A stretch of DNA of 64,000 bases from Fallopia convolvulus (taxonomy: Eukaryota > Streptophyta > Magnoliopsida > Caryophyllales > Polygonaceae): NCBI GenBank assembly GCA_964016875.1, contig OZ024733.1:3515484-3579483 (forward strand), in the 5' to 3' direction. The first letter of the stretch is position 1, and each line of letters begins with the position of its first letter. A model generated the notes under the pieces. It worked only from the letters and a program-made list of their open reading frames with translations. It did no database searches and was not told the origin of the DNA. This document shows positions 32,383 to 42,772 of this stretch, one piece after another. A program made the translations under genes and the position numbers.

Positions 32383-34110
32383 CAGAGCCGACTCAAGAAA
32401 TTCAAGGGCCCTAAGGCGAAATAAAACTAAGGGGCCTTTTACATAACAGATAAAAATATTAAAACCTTAACATAATAAATAAATTTTCAAAATTTCAAAA
32501 CATTATCATAATTTCAAAAGAAATGTCTTAAAAAAATTTCAAAATTTCAAAACATTATCATAATTTACATAACAAATAAAAATATTAAAACCTGAAACAA
32601 AACAAACTCAACAAACAACTTAATTTCAAACTAAACCTGGAAACAAACAACTTAATGTCAAACTATCCACTCAACAAAATATCACAGTTTTAGACTCCAA
32701 CACTCAGCAGCTTCAGTACAAATCATCAAACCCTTCATTCCGCTTCAGCTCCGACACTCAACAGTTTCCTTGAGCATCAAGTCATCACAACCTGCACAAA
32801 AAAACAGTTTTTTAGAAACATTGAGTTGATGATCATGCTCATATCATTAACTTCCTCATTTAGATCATTTTCATTAGCTCACTTGTATTAATCATAGGAT
32901 CTATATGCTCATCAACTTCAGGACTTAATTTTTCAATAGAATCAGCACCCAGTCCTACTAAATTGGTACTAGAACTTTGTTTGGTCAAAAATTTGTGAAT
33001 AGCTCCCCTTTGAGATTCTATAAATTGCTCATCTCTTTTTCTTTTTATCTTTTTATCATTTCCACATTTATGTTTTCCACCAATTCTACGCAACATTATA
33101 CAATATAGTAATAAGGAAGAAATGGTGTTGCACAATATAAATCAACAACGTTGCCTTGTAAGTTGTTGTCTTGCTGAGTTGCAAAACTTGCAATTGAGCA
33201 GTAGGCAAAGATTTACCAAATATCACACTCTAAATCTGCAATGAAACAAAAAAAAAATATAACTATAATGAATTAGAAGTACAAAATTGCACACGGTATA
33301 ATTAATTAGTCTCTTAGAACATGTTTCAAATTGAACACTATAATATTTTGAACAAGTAAAAAATTGCATACTGCAATGTAAATCCACATCAGTATAATAA
33401 TTGAAAACGACTATAAATTGATACACAAGCCCATTCATATATTTCTAGTTTCAAATTCATGACAAAGAATATATAAATATAAGTAATTTAGTGAAGAAAC
33501 ATACTTATAGAAGTGTAGGCAGTGTAGATCTAGGTTTTGGGGGCTGAAAAGCTCGTAGATGCAATTGCCAATTCTCAAACGATTGAGCGGTGTCACCGGC
33601 GAGGATTTGGAAACACAAGTCGGCGATCCAAGGCCCAAGGGCGGGCGGACTCGGTGGTGTGGGCCGCTGGTGTACGGTGTACCTCGGAGTAAAATTCCAA
33701 TTTGCAGAAATACAGTGGAAGAAAAATTGATGGGTTAAAGGAAGAAGATGAAGAAAAAGAAAAGAAATCCATGTATATAATCGGGTTTGTAGATTGAAAT
33801 TAATTTTGATTGGAATTCACCCTAGGAATTGGAAGAGCGAAATTAAAGGAACAGAGATTGAGGGGAATGGCGTCTGGGGAAGAACTCAAAGGTCGCCTGA
33901 GTGCAATTAAGAAAAAGTAGTGTGTTTTCTATAATTCTATTTCCCAAGTTTATAAATTTTTGCCCATTTAATAAATTTAACCTAATTTACTGTTGGGCTT
34001 TTATTCTCTAATGGGCCTTATTACTACTACTAATATTTTCCGATGGGGCCTTTATTTTTTGAGGGCCCATGGCAGTTGCCCTATGTGGCCTACCATATTA
34101 GCCGGGTCTG
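32383..34110 (-). mobile_element. Non-autonomous hAT element, 8-bp TSD ACTTGGAC
   Basis: Bounded by ACTTGGAC at 32375-32382 and 34111-34118. It begins CAGAGCCGACTC and ends TAGCCGGGTCTG, imperfect inverted repeats of about 12 bp. AGGGCCCT/GGGGCC-rich subterminal sequence lies on both sides. It is 1728 bp long and carries a remnant of a hAT transposase N-terminus on the minus strand, but no catalytic domain. Confidence 0.88.
32860..33135 (-). pseudogene. hAT transposase N-terminal remnant (DUF4371/TTF-type family)
   Basis: An open minus-strand block includes KKIKRKRDEQFIESQRGAIH and KFLTKQSSSTN, the usual start of plant ZMYM/DUF4371-type hAT transposases. In that family a basic stretch is followed by a short SQxGA-x-x-KF motif and an acidic linker before the TTF zinc finger. 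The zinc finger, RNase H-like core and dimerisation domain are absent, so it cannot act. Confidence 0.6.
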
Positions 34111-35548
34111 ACTTGGACGAAACCATCCAGCCATGGATCTTGAGGTTCCTCCTTCACTTGCACACGTGAAAGAAGCTCCATGATATTACACGAATGTGTT
34201 TGATTTTCTAGTGAAAACACTCACTCACACAAACCCTAGTCTTCACTACCTATTAATGTATATAGGCACCGATTTTTTGTCTTGTAGTGTACTCTCAATG
34301 GGAGATCAAAAGCCCTATAAATAGGCGTCCAAGGCTGTCCAAAAACCGCCTAAGAGAAGTTACAAAATTTGGTTGAGAAGTTGAGAGAAGTTAAGGAAGT
34401 TGTAACCAACTCACCCTTATACAAACTCTCTTTCCTTGTCATCATGGGAGGCGTCCAACCAGCAGGAGTCCATTCTGCCGTCCAAATCCAGCCCAAAAAG
34501 GCCCAAGGAATTGGTCCTAAATTCCCCTAGAAAAGCCCAATCCAAAGCCCACAAGCCAAGCCCAAAATGGCACACCAAGTGGCCCATACTCTAGCACATG
34601 TGTGTGGCCCATCAAGCCCAAAGGCATGCCCCATGGGCTGACCCACCATGGCCCATATCTAGGTACCTAGCTAGGTCACTTACCTAGTGTAGTTGGCCCT
34701 TAGCTAGTTGAGCTAGCCTCCAGCTAGTTGAGCTGGCTTGAGCTGCATTTTAGCTCGTTGAGCTGACTTACAAGCTAATTGAGCTAACCTTAGCTAGTTT
34801 GAGCTACCTCAAGCTAAGCCCTAGCTACATGATCTTTCTACAAAACTAGTTCTTTGAGTTAAGAGCTTAGTCAAGCTTCTAGAGCTTACTTTAAACTAGT
34901 TTGAAGCTTCAAAACTCCTTTCTAGTATTCTTAACTATGAGCCAAGCTCTTTTCATGCTTTGGTCTTTGTATAATACATTCACCAAGCTTAGAGATGCTT
35001 CCAAACAATCATTTAATCTTGCACAAAGCTATGAGACTCTTCTTACAATGCTAAAAACCAAACATTAACTCAATGCACTTACTCGGCGCCTTGTGCCTAA
35101 ACCCTAGGCGTGCCGCAGGCACCACGCCCTTGCTCCAACAGCCACGCACACTCGATCATGCCATCTTCAAGGCGTAGGTGCACCCTAGTAACCCGCACAC
35201 TCGTGTCGCCACCCTTGCATCGTGCGAGCACACACACCACGCACCGACGCGCCTTATCGTGCGTCGTTGCTTATTCCACTAACCATGCGTCGGTGTGCCT
35301 AGTCCGAGCGTTGCTTATGTCGCGCCTTTGCCAACAAAGCGTTCCTAAGGCCATGTACTGTTGCATACGAGATTTCGTGCCTCGGTGTTAGAATTACTTT
35401 GGATCTTTTCCTATGACCATTTTACTTCTCTTATCATATAATGCCAAGTCACGTAGTCAATTTTCTCAATCGACATTCTTTTGTGACTTCTTTTCCTCAA
35501 CATCCTTACAATGGGATTGATGACATTTCACAAATCACCAACAAATTC

Positions 35549-36669
35549 GACATCGAAACTTGTACCATCTTTCTGGAAATACAGTTACAAGTGATGTAGC
35601 ATTTGGAACTAGTGGAAGCAAGAGAAACCCAACAGAGTACACTAGGCTTTGGCATATGCGCCTTGGACATATGTCCGAGAAGGGTCTACATTTGCTTAGT
35701 TAGAAGCGCTTGTTGAAGTACATGAAGAAGCCTTGCATGGAGTTTTACGAGCATTATGTGTATGTAAAAGCACATAGGGGCTCATTTTCAATGAGCAACC
35801 ATAAAAGCAGAGGGATATTAGACTATTTTCATACAGATGTTTGGGGTCTGGCTAATGTTCCTTCCAAAGGTGGTGTCAGGTACTTTGTCTCGTTAGTAGA
35901 TGATTACTCTAGATATGCTTGGGTATATTTCCTTAAGCATAAGAATGTGGTATTCGAGACATTCAAGCAATGGAGAGCAATTGTTGAGAACATAACAGAT
36001 CGAAAGCTGAAAACTTTGAGGACTGATAATGGCACAGAGTACACAGATGGTGCTTTCAAGAAGTTTTGTGATGAAGAAGGCATTGTTCGACATTGGATGG
36101 TGAGAGACACACCACAACAGAATGGAGTCGTAGAAAGACTAAATCGTACACTACTTAAGAAAGCTAGATGTATGCGCTCTAATTTTGGTTTGGGTCGAGA
36201 ATGGTGGGCAGAGTCGGTTGCCACATATGCTTATATTGTGAACCGATCTCCCCATTCAACATTAGATGGAGCTACCCCTTTTAGGATGTGGTCAGGAGAA
36301 GAGGCAAATTATGGAAGACTTAGAGTATTCGGATGCATAGCGTATTATCATGTCAGGGATAACAAACTTGATAATAGGGCCAAGAAGGCAATTTTCTTGG
36401 GATATGAAAGAGGAGTCAAAGGCTATCGTCTTAGGTCTATAGAGGATTCTAAGTTTTTAATCAGTAAAGATATTACTTTTGATGAAAACTCCATGGACGC
36501 TTTATCAAAAGCGGGTGTACCTAAAAGTTGTGAAGTTGAAACGTCAAAATCTCAAGTAGTTGAGATAGAAGAATTTGAAGACCAACCAAATTCTAGTCAT
36601 GATCAAGAGGGATCTCATGGTGACACATATTTTCAAGAAAATGATGAGCTTGAACATGAGGAGATTTAG
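35549..36669 (+). pseudogene. Tnt1-like copy 1 integrase
   Basis: After the solo LTR the frame continues: LWHMRLGHMSEKGLHLL (His part of the HHCC finger), a stop near 35702, then SRGILDYFHTDVWGLANVPS (first catalytic Asp). YFVSLVDDYSRYAWVYFLK, LRTDNGTEYTDGAF (second Asp) and TPQQNGVVERLNRTL (catalytic Glu) follow, then ATPFRMWSGEEANYGRLRVF and AIFLGYERGVKGYRL. The CxxC side of the zinc finger is degraded (YVKAHRGSF region). The main block 35710-36669 is open for 319 codons. Confidence 0.88.
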
Positions 36670-36679
36670 CAAGAAAATA

Positions 36680-38290
36680 CATAAGCACTACAACAACAAC
36701 AGGAGTCATTGGCTTCCACTTGGCCAAGACGGAATTATAAACTAGTTCAGAGGTATGGATTCGATGAGCCTCTGAAACACTATGGGCAGGTAAACTTGTT
36801 AGAATATGCTCTTTAGATGGAGGATGATGAGCCGGTCACCTTCAAACAAGCTATCAAAGATGTTGATAAGGAGAGATGGTTGGTTGATATGGAGGAAGAG
36901 ATGGAATCTCTCCATAAGAACAAGACATGGGAGGTAGTCCCATTGCCTGAGGGAAAGACTGCTATTGGTTGTAAGTGGGTGTATAAAAGAAAACCAGATT
37001 CATCTAAGCTCGGAGGTACAAGATATGAGGCAAGAGTAGTGGCCAAGTGTTTTGCACAAAAAGAAGGTGTGGACTACAATGAGATTTTTTCTCCTATTGT
37101 AAAGCATACATCTATTCGGGTGCTTTTGAGCATTGTTGCTCATGGTGATCTTGAGTTGGAACAACTCGATGTCAAAACAACCTTCTTGCACGGAAATTTA
37201 GATGAGTAAATCTACATGCATTAACTACAAGGATACAAAGTAGAGGGAAAAGAGAGTCAGGTATGTCGCTTGAGGAAATCCTTATATGGATTGAAACAGT
37301 CGCCTCGACAATGGTACAAGCGATTTGACTCTTTCATGCTAAAGCATGGATTCTCCAGAAGTAAATATGATTGTTGTGTCTACATTAAAAAGCTTCATGG
37401 AGGTGATTTTATCTACCTCTTATTGTATGTGGATGGTACGCTTATTGCTTCAAGAAGCATGATGGAGATAAATAAGTTGAAGATCGAACTTGGTAAGGAG
37501 TTCGATATGAAGGACATGGGTGCTGCTAGAAAGATATTTGGTATGGAGATCAAAATCAAACGGAAAACTTGTCGATTGTTCTTGAGTCAGAAAGGATATC
37601 TTGAGAAGGTTATTAGTCGATTCGGTATGAAAAAATGCTAAGTCAGTGGCGACTCCGTTAGCACCACATTTCAAACTCTCTGGTAAACAATGTCTAGTTA
37701 CAGCACAAGAAAAGGAACACATGAATGGTGTAATCTATGAAAGTGTAGTGTGAAGTTTGATGTACGCTATGGTGTATACACGTCTAGATATTTCACAAGC
37801 AGTGAATCTTCGTAAGGCACATTGGGATGTAGTAAAATGGTTATTGAGGTACTTGAAGGGTACTACCAATACCGGACTATGCTTTGGTGGAAATGCATGT
37901 CAAGTAAGTCGTTTTGTGGACTCGAACTATGCAAGTGACATAGATAAAAGAAGATCTACTACTGGTTATGTTTTCAAGATATATGGTTCTCTAATAAGTT
38001 GGAGATCAATGCTACAAGCTACAGTTGCACTCTCAACTACAGAGTCGGAATATATGGCTATGGAACAGGGAGTGAAAGAAGTATTATGGTTGAAAGGTCT
38101 TCTAAACGACTGGGGAATGTAGCAGGATAGTGTGGATCTGTGGTATGACAGCCAGAGTGCGATTCACTTTGCTAAAAATCAGGTCCATCATGCTTGTACT
38201 AAGCATATTGATGTTAGGTATCATTTTGTTCGAGATGTCATAGAGGATGGTGACATTTCTCTTACACATAAGTGACAATCCCGCAGACAT
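36680..38290 (+). pseudogene. Tnt1-like copy 1 reverse transcriptase and RNase H
   Basis: Open blocks at 36817-37209 and 37270-37641 contain WEVVPLPEGKTAIGCKWVYK, AQKEGVDYNEIFSPIVKHTS and LEQLDVKTTFLHGNLDE. SLYGLKQSPRQWYKRFDSFM follows, and the catalytic box reads LLLYVDGTLIAS where the family has YVDDM, so one aspartate is lost. RNase H (37757-38280) has DSNYASDIDKRRSTTGYVF and LSTTESEYMAMEQGVKEVLWL. Stops or frameshifts lie at about 36669, 37207, 37640, 37750 and 38120. Confidence 0.88.
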
Positions 38291-38465
38291 GTTAACTAAA
38301 GTTGTTTCACGCAGTAAGTTCCAACACTGCTTGGCATTGCTTCAAATTGCCCCGTATTAGTTTGCCCAATTAGGGCATGGCCCTTCGGGGCGGTATTGGG
38401 TGAGTTAGAGACTATATGGACGACATGTAGAACTACAATTGGCTTGATCCCGATCAAAGGGTTCG

Positions 38466-38882
38466 TAGGCAGTCATGAGTATAATGATGCATCCCAGACG
38501 ACATAATCTATTTTGGATGCTACAGGTTGTTCTCAGATTCGTTCAAAATTTGAGGTTTTTTCAAATTATGTACAAGGTGGAGAATTGTGAGCATTCTATT
38601 TTGTAGGAGGTTAAAATTAACAAGAGAAGAAAAAGGTGAAGATTCTAAATGTGTTATCGGTAATAACCAAAACACATATAAAATAGTAAAATGCTTTTAC
38701 TATTTTTCACTTATTAGAAATCCTTGCGATATCTATATAACAGAGAAAAGAGAGGAAGAGAATATATTATCAAATTTGAGGAAGCTAAAACCTTAAATTT
38801 TGAATGAATCTGAGCACAACCTGTAGCATCCAAAATAGATTCCGTCGTCTGGGCTGCATCATTATACTCATGACTGTCTACA
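38466..38882. repeat. Fold-back: inverted copies of the copia 3' end around a partial LTR
   Basis: About 105 bp at 38466-38571 (GCAGTCATGAGTATAATGATG onward) reappears in reverse complement at about 38779-38882 with roughly 90 percent identity. The spacer holds the purine tract and the first 185 bp of the 3' LTR. The right arm is therefore the end of a second, oppositely oriented Tnt1-like copy. Confidence 0.85.
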
Positions 38883-38953
38883 TAACCAAAATCAAGATGA
38901 TATAGCGGAAGGGGAGGCCATGAGTTATGTGGTCCTTGGTTTGAGGGGAGGAT

Positions 38954-39163
38954 TGTTTGGATAGACAATCGAAGTCTCACATGGAAAAGATAAGGAAGGG
39001 AAGAGCTCGGTATAGAGAGAAAGCACACTCCATTAGTTTGAGGCCATTTGGGAAGGAGCCCAAAAACAGATCCGTGCGGGCTAGGCCCAAAGCGGACAAT
39101 ATCATACTATTGTGGAGCTATGTTTGCGTGTGGCCCAACAAGGAGGGTGACCCGGGCCCAACA
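38954..39163 (+). repeat. Single LTR of another copia family, flanked by PPT and PBS
   Basis: The LTR-like block runs from TGTTTGGATAG to GGGCCCAACA, 210 bp. It is preceded by a polypurine tract GGTTTGAGGGGAGGA (38939-38953) and followed by a primer site TTGGTATCAGATTCG (39165). Internal sequence on both sides implies two tandem elements sharing one LTR. No gag or pol of this family is recognised to either side; 39180-39465 is leader-like. Confidence 0.65.
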
Positions 39164-39466
39164 ATTGGTATCAGATTCGATGGTTCGGCTGGGACAAACA
39201 CGGAACCCAGTGTGACTTGGTGTTGGAACACGCAAGTGTAGAGTGGTGTGGCTCGATGGCGTGGGTGCAAGTCCTTGGTAGTGTTGTGTGGGAGACCCTC
39301 AATGTTACCTCACGATTGAAGATCGGTGGTGCCTTGTATCGAAAGTCCACTTGATATTGTGGTGGTCAGGTGGCATGTTCCGTAGTGGTAGCGGTGGTAC
39401 AAGATGGGATTTTTGTGCTACGATGTTGTAGCCTTGTGTCCAAAGTCTTCCTATTGCGTATGGTTA

Positions 39467-40907
39467 GGAAATCGAGTTCCGTGGACGTGGAAGAGGCAGA
39501 GGAGGTGACTCAAATCGTGGAGAAGAGGGAGGATCAAACTCTCAGAAAAAGAAGTTTGATAAAAAGCAAAATCAAGTGCTATGGATGTGGCCAAATGGGG
39601 CACTTTGCAAATGAGTGCCACTCAAAAGAGAAAGAAGAGAAGTCTCATTTGACAGAGAAACATGGAGATGATGAAACATCCTTGTTGATGATGGAGACGT
39701 GTGAACTGGTGAGTTCACAAGAGGAGGAGAAAACTGTTGCAATGTTGCATGAAGAGAAAGCCAAGCCAATGTCCATGATGAGTGATGAAGAAAGCACATG
39801 GTACCTTGACACATGAGCGAGCAATCGCATGTCAAGAGATATGAGTTTCTTCTTTGAACTTGATCAATCAATCAAAGGAAAGGTCATGTTTGGAGATGGC
39901 TTAGTTATGGAGATATGTGGCCAAGGATCCGTGTTGTTCAAGTGCAAGAATGAAGAGCACTTAACATTGTCAAGAGTCTACTACATACCAGAACTCAAGA
40001 GTAATATTTTGATTATTGGATAGTTGGATGAAGGAGGTAGTCACACTGTCATAGAAGGACGAGTTCTAACACTCTATGACAAAGGAAGGTTGATTGTAAA
40101 AGTGAAGTGGTAATCAAGCAGGCTGTATGTGGAAAATTTTCATCTAGTAAAGAAGGTGTGTCTCATGGCAAACATCAGAGATGAAGGGTGGCTATGGCAC
40201 GCCAGGTATGGGCACTTGAACTTCCATTCCATGAAGAAGATCTCAAGTTAGGGCATGGTGGAAGGAATGTCAAAGATAGACCAGGTGAATCAGGTCTGTG
40301 ACGGTTGTGTTGTTGGCAAGCAACATAGAAGCTCATTTCCAAAGAAGGCAGCATTCAGAGCAAAGAAGCAACTAGAACTAATTCATGGAGATCTTTATGG
40401 GCTAATCTCACCAACAACTTGTGGAGGTAACAAGTACTTTATGTTATTGGTTGATGATTTCTCATGTTTTATGTGGGTTACAATGCTGAAAAGCAAAGAT
40501 GAAGCTTTGACTGTCTTCTAGAAGTTCAAAATCAGTGTTGAGGTGGAAACAAAAAAGAAGATTAAGAGCTTTAGAAGTGATAGAGGTGGTGAATTCATGT
40601 CTTTGGCTTTCAAAGAGTTTTATGAAGCTGAAGGTGTGAAGAGGTTCTACACTACACCATATTCTCCTCAACAAAATGGTGTGGTGGAGAGGAGAAATCA
40701 AACTGTGATTGAGATGGAAAGGAGCATGATGAAAAGCAGGAATGTACCTTCGAGATTTTGGGGAGAAGCAAAACTTCTGTGTATATCTTGAATAGAGCTC
40801 AAACCAAAAGTGTAGAGGGAATGACTCCATATCAAGCTTGGTATAGAAGAATTCCTAAGGTGCAACACTTGCATGTGTTTGGGTGCATTGCTCATGCCAA
40901 GGATGTG
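39467..40907 (+). pseudogene. Copia element C: gag end, protease, integrase (5' part)
   Basis: Starts in an RGRGRGRGG-type gag tail, frameshifts to the zinc knuckle CYGCGQMGHFANEC (about 39570), then the protease with STWYLDT (stop instead of the second active-site residue, about 39815). YYIPELKSNIL and the pre-integrase zinc finger WLWHARYGHLN...CDGCVVGKQHRSSF follow. The integrase core has ELIHGDLYGLISP, FMLLVDDFSCFMWV, FRSDRGGEF and TPYSPQQNGVVERRNQTV. Stops are at about 40022, 40113, 40250, 40520 and 40790. It is cut at 40907 by the chromovirus and resumes at 49183. Its 5' LTR is not seen. Confidence 0.85.
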
Positions 40908-41833
40908 TGATGTGAGCCCCACATTGACGGCGAGCCAAGAAGAGGAAGACATGTCCGTGCGCTCCGACGGACCCATCACTCGAGCCAGGACTCGTGCCAT
41001 AGCCCGAGCCACTTCGTCCCTCGTCGCGCGCGTCCTCGCGAGCCATGGCGTAGCCACTGCCGCGCCCCTCACCCGGTGCGTCACCTTCATCGAAGGCGCG
41101 CCGGCACCACAGGCCGACGCTACGCACCGCGGCACCGAGAACCTCATTCTCGGTGCCGTGCCAGCCACGCAGGCCGAGCACCATGCCACGCCGGGCCACC
41201 CCGGCGTGGGAACTTGAGGTTCTGGTGTGCCTCGGCCTCGACATTCGAGGTTCGAGTGCGCACCAGCCCCGTCGACGCCGAAGTCACGCCGCGCCTCGCG
41301 TCGCGACATGTCCTTGGCGCGCCGACGCCTTGTCACGACCTTGTCGCGACACTCGCGACTAGGCCACCGTGACCATTTATGATCCTTACTATTTTTAGTA
41401 CTATTTCCATTCTGAAACATTACTACTTATGTGATTTCCATTTTTAGAGTTTTGGGCTTGGGCTTGCGTCTTGGGCCGCGTGCGTGCCTCCCCTTTGAGC
41501 CGCCCTTGCCACTAGGTTAAAACTAGGGTTTGCGTGCCTTCTTCTCTATAAAAGAGGCACGCCCCCTCATTGTTTCTCACGCTTTGAATGAACTATCGTT
41601 ATGCTGTCGAGATTACTCCAGAACTACTTCTAAAAGGTGTCACCCAATTTCTCATCTCATCCCATACTCTTCCGATCTCCCTCAAAAGAGATCACCTTCT
41701 CAATCCTTTCAATTCTCACTCAAACCCTGTCTAGGCGTTAATTCGTCTCAAATCTATCGGTTACACACGTGAGAAGACCATTTACGAGTCCAACGATCGA
41801 TCCTTCGTGAATCCTTCAACGGGGTTCACATCA
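40908..41833 (+). repeat. 5' LTR of the chromovirus
   Basis: Runs from TGATGTGAGCC to GGTTCACATCA, 926 bp, GC-rich in its first half. A TATA-like CTATAAAAGAGG near 41548 sets the likely transcription start in the last third. Confidence 0.95.
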
Positions 41834-42772
41834 ACTGGCATCAGAGCCTCGGATTGCGTAAGTCTCTCTCTCGCTTTTACTCGTTTTTTGCACGAAATTT
41901 TTTCTTTATCCCCATTGTTGTCATTAGCTTCCGCCATCTCTACCATCACTCATTAGATCCATCGTTTTTGCTTCGAAAACAGAAAAAAAAATCACACAAA
42001 AAATAAAATAACCATATACCCGCCGACTTGCACATTACTTTTGGTTCATTGCATCGAGTTTTTCGAACATTTGCTTGCATCTTACTTGCTTTGTTCGAAC
42101 TAGTTGATTGTGTGTGTGTCGTGTGAATTGGTTCATTGGTGCGAGATTTGGTCCGATTTGGCCTTATCTCAAATCTTCTACTTTGTGCAAATATCTTGGG
42201 AAATAATATCCCATATCTTGTTAGTTGCCAAAAAATATATATATATATATATATTGGATAAGGAAAGCCAAAATAAGGCAATCTTATCCTAATTAATTAA
42301 AAAAAAACAAAGAGATTTTGTGGGGCCACACAAGCCAAAATAAGGCAAGTGTTCCCATTTTTGCAAGATAGCAATCGGCTCTCTCTCTCTCCAATCACAT
42401 AAAATATTCTCTTGATTTGATTTGCAACTAATTGATTGATTGCATATCTTCTTGATTCATTGCATATCTTCTTGTTTCTATCTTGGTTCCTACAATCTCG
42501 CCTCCTTCCTTAAGGCCGAGATCTTCTTTCCTTTTCTCCTTCTCTCGTGCCAAGGCTTCCATAGAGCCGACGCCACCTTCTTCTTTTCTTACTTGCTTGT
42601 TTGTGCTTTGCATGTTCTTACTCTCTTTGTTCCATATTTGTGCACGTCGAGATCCTAGCCTCCCATACCTTTCGAGTACTTTTCGTGTAAACTAAGAGTA
42701 CTTGCGTGGTGAGTCTTACAAAATCTTGGCGTTTCTTTTGCTTGTTGGTTTTGGGAACTTTTGACTCTTTTC

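Larger units (their letters stand above)
32296..34181 (-). pseudogene. LTR-embedded short exon with VQVKEEPQD repeats, split by hAT
   Basis: On the minus strand an ATG at 34181 opens a frame. With the hAT and one TSD copy left out of account, it runs 50 codons in phase to 32296, where it meets a consensus splice donor (AAG then GTACGT). It holds three units of about 15 residues: VQVKEEPQDPWLDGF, VQVKEEPQDSWQEGF and VQVKEEEESWD. The hAT inserted between codons of the second unit. The same exon with two diverged units is open in both LTRs of the 7.8 kb element. I do not recognise the protein; it is acidic and has V-K-E-E words matching the SUMO-site consensus. Function unknown. Confidence 0.5.
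31941..35543 (-). repeat. Solo LTR of the non-autonomous LTR family, TSD AATTC, split by hAT
   Basis: It starts TGTTGATATT and ends ATCACCAACA, with AATTC at 31936-31940 and 35544-35548. It is a diverged relative of the 1.88 kb LTRs at 53763 and 59711. Shared segments include GGGTGTAGACC..AAGG, ATTGCCC-ATTCCATGCCAAGGG, a TATA-like palindrome near 34313, AGCTAGTTGAGCT repeats at 34690-34810, and the GATGAC...CACAAATCACCAACA end. Without the hAT (32383-34110) and one TSD copy it is about 1.87 kb, the same length as those LTRs. A solo LTR implies LTR-LTR recombination removed the rest. The strand given follows the minus-strand orientation of the full element. Confidence 0.85.
30706..38770 (+). 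mobile_element. Tnt1/Tork-like copia copy 1, interrupted and truncated
   Basis: The primer site TTGGTATCAAAGC is at 30707, gag from 30763, protease to 31940, and integrase from 35550. Reverse transcriptase and RNase H run to about 38290, the purine tract is near 38575, and the first 185 bp of the 3' LTR lie at 38586-38770. The 5' LTR is gone, replaced by a CACTA terminus. A solo LTR with its own hAT insertion splits it at 31941-35543. The 3' LTR fragment matches the LTR of copy 2 at 51589. Confidence 0.88.

Noticed and set aside
40698..41420. Long minus-strand ORFs here and at 48207-48764
   Set aside because: They are antisense to the GC-rich chromovirus LTRs and cross the element border; no motif.
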